Origin: Tetranychus cinnabarinus | Lineage: Eukaryota > Arthropoda > Arachnida > Trombidiformes > Tetranychidae | Assembly (NCBI GenBank): GCA_022266195.1 | Contig: WHVY01000003.1 | Span: 2,480,001-2,544,000 of the forward strand | Direction of reading: 5' to 3' | Length of the DNA: 64,000 nt | Shown: one piece after another, positions 60,475 through 64,000 of the stretch | Layout: the number at the start of each line of letters is the position of its first letter | Numbering within the stretch: the first letter of the stretch is position 1 | Notes under the pieces: model-generated | The model's input: the letters and a program-made list of their open reading frames with translations, nothing else | Database searches by the model: none | What the model was told of the DNA's origin: nothing | Program-made: the position numbers and the translations under genes

Positions 60475-62221
60475 GGCACAAGTCATGCCGAGACCAGGCT
60501 AAAATCATTTCTAGAAAATCCTCGTTTTTCCATGAAATTCCAATCATTTATTTAACCACCATTTCATCTCATCATTTGGATCATTTCACAAATTTCTTCA
60601 TTGATTTTTACTGATCTTCAAGAAAATTTACATTCAATTTCAACTGATTCCAGACAATCCTGGGTCGGAAACTCAACCACAAACTCATTGGTTTCAGTGG
60701 AAACCTCCAAAATGCTCACAAAACCAAAGTGAAACTTCCAAGAAGCGTTCCAAAGATTCTTTGGATTTACATTAATCTTTCATTTCAACAATTGCTAGTG
60801 ACCTAAAGAGACTATTTGACCAATTCTGACAAATAAAATTCAAAAGCCATTTCTGTTTTAAAAAATATCAATGTTATATTTTCCCTCCGAAGATTGAAGC
60901 ATTTTATTTGATCTATTTTTCTGTATAAATTTTGGTTTATTTTGCAAATTTTTCAAACAAATAAATATTTTTTGTTAAAACCTGAATAGCTTAAATGATG
61001 AGCTAATTTACGGCAAGTTGTTGATCTATTACCATTTCATAACACCAAATTCAGGTTATATTTTGATTGGAATGATTGTCATCTATTTGTAGAGTTTTGA
61101 TTTCATCAATAGATCCAATCACTAGCTTTTACTGGATCCTACAGGCACCAGAAAAAGGAACCTTCACAAGCCTAACTATTTAGCTCAATCAAAATCTGGT
61201 AAAAGATGTGTTTAGCTGATATAAAATTAAAATGTAATCACTTTCAATCATTATTTTGCTAATAGTTTTAAAAGCGACTTGAAGCTGCATAAACATTACC
61301 ATTTCAGTTTTACCTTTTCAAAACAATTACATCACTATTATTTTGATAACCAATAACAATTAGAAGATGAAGTTTAATAAAGTTTATCTAAACACTCAGT
61401 TATGCAGGTTACCAATCTTGATTTTACTCAGAGATCAACATTAATAATGATAAACAATTCAGGATTATCATGTTTAACCCAACAGCCATTATCAGACTGC
61501 AATTGAGAACCTTGAAATATGAGATTACCAATGAAGTTACTTTTCCCATTGAAATGTAAATGATTGATCAAGATTAAATTGAACAAAAGTAAACAGCTTT
61601 CAAGGCTTACAATCAAATGAATTATGTTTATGATGAAAATTTCTCGTTGATTCATAATCAATTTTTACGCTCAAACGGATTATCCTGGTCATGGATTAAA
61701 CTGTTATCAAAAATGTAAAGATATCCATCATTTTTATGTTAGTTTATTTGAAACATTGTGATTTACTTGTGATTGTAAAAAAAGTAAATTGGCTTTTCAA
61801 GTAAACAAGTAATTTGATATTGAACTATCGTGTTAAACCCAAACTAAATTGGACTCAAAGTTTAAAACATTTTATTACTCTTGGTTAATTAGCCCGTCAA
61901 CCTAGGAATCCGAGTTCAGTTCAATGCCATGGTTAAAGGAAAGCAGTTTAAAATTGTAATCTTTCTCAATAATCAATTTGTCAATATGAGTCTTTAATAC
62001 GATTCATTTGCATGTAGTCACCAATTGTTCATCCATGATCAAACGCTGTTCATAGTTATCCTTTTATAATAATCTGTTTATGCCTGTGGTTTAAGCTGTG
62101 AACTAAATAGTTTAGCGTTAATGCGTTTAAAAAACAAAATGTACAATGTTAAGTCGAACCGATTAAGTTAGCTAGGAAACTGGTTAAACTGATTAACCCA
62201 ATTGACTATTTAACTGGTTGA
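60475..62221. other. 3' untranslated region of the receptor and intergenic spacer
   Basis: The first 360 bases probably form the 3' untranslated region, ending near AATAAA at 60832. The remainder is AT-rich spacer without a supportable gene. Confidence 0.55.
60832..60837 (+). promoter_or_regulatory. Likely polyadenylation signal of the receptor gene
   Basis: AATAAA lies 358 bases after the stop. A second ATAAATA cluster near 60960 could be an alternative site. Confidence 0.45.
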
Positions 62222-62350
62222 ATTTTTGTCTGTGGACATCAGTGTTCATCTTCACCATCTTGTCGACACATTTCAACATATTTCATCTGATATCATATAC
62301 TCGAACTTCAATCTTCACCATCAACAACCCATTTCAACCTCATCAATCAA
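62222..62350 (+). other. Candidate 5' untranslated exon of the ERI1-like gene
   Basis: A CA/TC-rich, less AT-rich stretch ends in ATCAA|GTAAGT, a consensus donor, with no useful ATG frame. A good acceptor (AATTGCAG at 62638) follows before the first coding exon, so 62351-62638 would be a 288-bp intron in the leader. The 5' edge is arbitrary. Confidence 0.35.
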
Positions 62351-62638
62351 GTAAGTCGCTATTTATTTTCATTTGATTTTCAATTTTGTTTTATGGCGCC
62401 CTTAAATTAACAATCACAACCATTAATTTGCCAATTGGAAGAAAGGTTGACTCTTTGTTTCCCTATGCGATTAAAGCAAACATAACAACATAACCACCAA
62501 GCAGTCATTTACCCTGTTAGCCATATATCATTGTCCCATGTGTGTGTTTTTCACTAAACATTGTGTGTGTCAATGGCTCTGTTTTATAGTATTTCATTTA
62601 CACTTTCAATTAGTTTATTAATTTTTCATTAATTGCAG

Positions 62639-63055
62639 AAGGACAATCTTCCTTATTTACTTCTCTCTCTCTCCCTCTATACTCCTGTTGAAGGTTAATC
62701 GTGGTTAAACTGTCTTGTGTTTGTTGATAGTCTTTCTCCCTATCTTTTTCCTATTAACGTTTTCAAAACATTGTCATTTGAGTTTCCTTAGGTTCAACTT
62801 AACTCTTGTTATTCAGTTATTCCCTTGTTCCACTTTGACTCTGGTTAATTGTTGATTAATTTAATCCTCATTAACCAGTGTCAGTGTTGGTCAAGAGTGA
62901 AACCAAAGTTACCTTTTTATTGTTTGTGTTTATCGCCTGTTTGTTGATTTGTTTACCTTTTGTGTTGTTTAAAACCTAAACGCTTATTTTGCTGCTACAC
63001 TTCGCTTTCTGTATACCAGTTCGTTGGAAAATCGAATCAATTTGTGGCAATTTGA
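62639..63055 (+). other. Candidate 5' untranslated part of the first coding exon (ERI1-like gene)
   Basis: Follows the acceptor at 62638 and runs into the ATG at 63056. It is TC- and T-rich with no long frame. The extent depends on an unproven leader intron. Confidence 0.3.
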
Positions 63056-63909
63056 ATGTCTGAATCAACTCTAAATCAACATTTTTTCTTTCAAGACTTT
63101 TCTCATCATAATTTTTTTCTACCTTTTCACTTTGATCATCAAGGAAAACAAAATCTTTGGTCCAGCTATTGGGATACTCACACTAGAATCAAATCTCCTT
63201 GTTCACCATCAAAAAAGAAACCATCAACAACTATGTATCAATTCAGAAATCCATACATAAATTATGACTATCAAACAGATTGTGATATTATTTGTGTAAT
63301 CGATTTTGAAGCTACATGTGATAATTATGGAGGTCGCCGGCCACCCAACGATGCCATCATGGAGATCATTGAGTTTCCTGCATTCATGGTGGATACAAGA
63401 ACGAGATCTGTGGTAAGTTATGAGTTTTTTATTCTAGCTGATCTATTTGTTCAAGTGCCTTCTCCTTAACAAATCATTAATATCAATTTCTTTTCTATTT
63501 TTTACAGATCTCCACATTCCATGAATATGTTAGGCCAATAATAAATCCTAAACTATCAAATTTTTGTACACAACTCACTGGTATATCTCAACATATGGTA
63601 GACCAAGCAGATCCCTTTCCAAAAGTGTTGGAGCGATTTGAAAAGAATATTGCTAGTCTTCTTATAGAGAAAAATTATCGAACCTTCGCTATTGCGACTG
63701 ATGGGTAAGTTTCTTCAATTATATCTTTTCCCAGTGATCTTGAAAAACTGGATAACATTCTAATATTTTTCTTCTTTTCCATTAGACCATGGGACATCGC
63801 TCATTTCTTAGCTCGACAATGTCAAATACATGGACTTGAGTTCCCAATATATGCTAAAAGGTGGATAAACCTGAAAAGAGTATATTCAGATTGCTATCAA
63901 GCTCATCCA
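63056..63909 (+). CDS. ERI1-family 3'-5' exoribonuclease, 5' part
   Basis: Exons 63056-63412, 63508-63704 and 63786-63909 join in frame to 226 residues; the gene runs past the window. ERI1/3'hExo-type DEDDh nucleases trim histone mRNA and 5.8S rRNA ends and limit small RNAs. Seen here: ExoI motif IDFEATC with Asp83 and Glu85, then MEIIEFP, the family's YVRP and LTGIS stretch, and ExoII TDGPWD with the following FLARQCQIHGL and KRWINLK. The third motif with the catalytic His and last Asp would lie in later exons. The 75-residue N-terminus is Phe/His/Ser rich and shows no SAP domain, so it may be a short ERI1, an ERI2/ERI3 relative or a Snipper-like paralogue. Donors GTAAGT/GTAAGT/GTAAGT and acceptors TTTTACAG and CCATTAG are all strong. 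Initiation could also be at the in-frame ATG near residue 60. Confidence 0.88.
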
Positions 63910-64000
63910 GTAAGTATTAGTTGCAACCTTCATATTGATTAGTATTATAAATGCTTTTCATTAACGAGGTTAAATTCATACCTGATAACAAGAATCTAAC

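Noticed and set aside
1..64000. CRISPR array, operon, prophage or toxin system
   Set aside because: No regularly spaced direct repeats and no prokaryotic gene organisation. The spliced genes show this is a eukaryotic nuclear sequence.

Overview
The window reads as AT-rich nuclear DNA of an arthropod, most likely a chelicerate such as a mite. The support is spliced genes with short GT-AG introns beside very long ones, an arthropod-style mucin-like receptor gene, an ERI1-family exonuclease, and small non-autonomous transposons. Nothing looks bacterial, viral or organellar. The exact taxon cannot be read from the sequence.

Layout. Positions 1-9.7 kb hold no gene I can support, only AT-rich DNA with microsatellites. 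From 9.7 to 11.3 kb there is a small doubtful membrane ORF, a pair of 26-bp inverted repeats and a 401-bp foldback element flanked by TA. An intact, intronless 713-codon ORF of unknown function follows (11.68-13.82 kb). Then comes a broken fragment of the 3' half of a MYG1-type exonuclease gene (14.36-15.04 kb). From 16.3 to 48.9 kb no exon can be supported with confidence, and one hAT-like MITE with a perfect 8-bp target duplication sits at 41.57-41.84 kb.

The centrepiece is a + strand gene with eleven exons between 48,898 and 60,474. It encodes a predicted type I membrane protein of about 2,535 residues. Its order is signal peptide, Pro/Arg-rich and Ser/Thr-rich mucin-like stretches carrying at least seven Thr/Tyr-rich repeat units, an EGF module, a SEA-like domain, a calcium-binding EGF, another EGF, one membrane span, and a Ser-rich cytoplasmic tail of about 330 residues. 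A signal-peptide exon at 16,116-16,287 ends in the phase that a strong acceptor at 48,964 needs. The gene may therefore begin there, and the 32.7-kb desert would be its first intron.

The window ends with the first three coding exons of an ERI1-family DEDDh 3'-5' exoribonuclease (63,056-63,909, continuing past the edge), apparently preceded by untranslated exons. All supported genes lie on the + strand. They show no functional link beyond proximity. No computation or database search was run: splice sites, phases and repeats were read by eye and homology calls are from memory.
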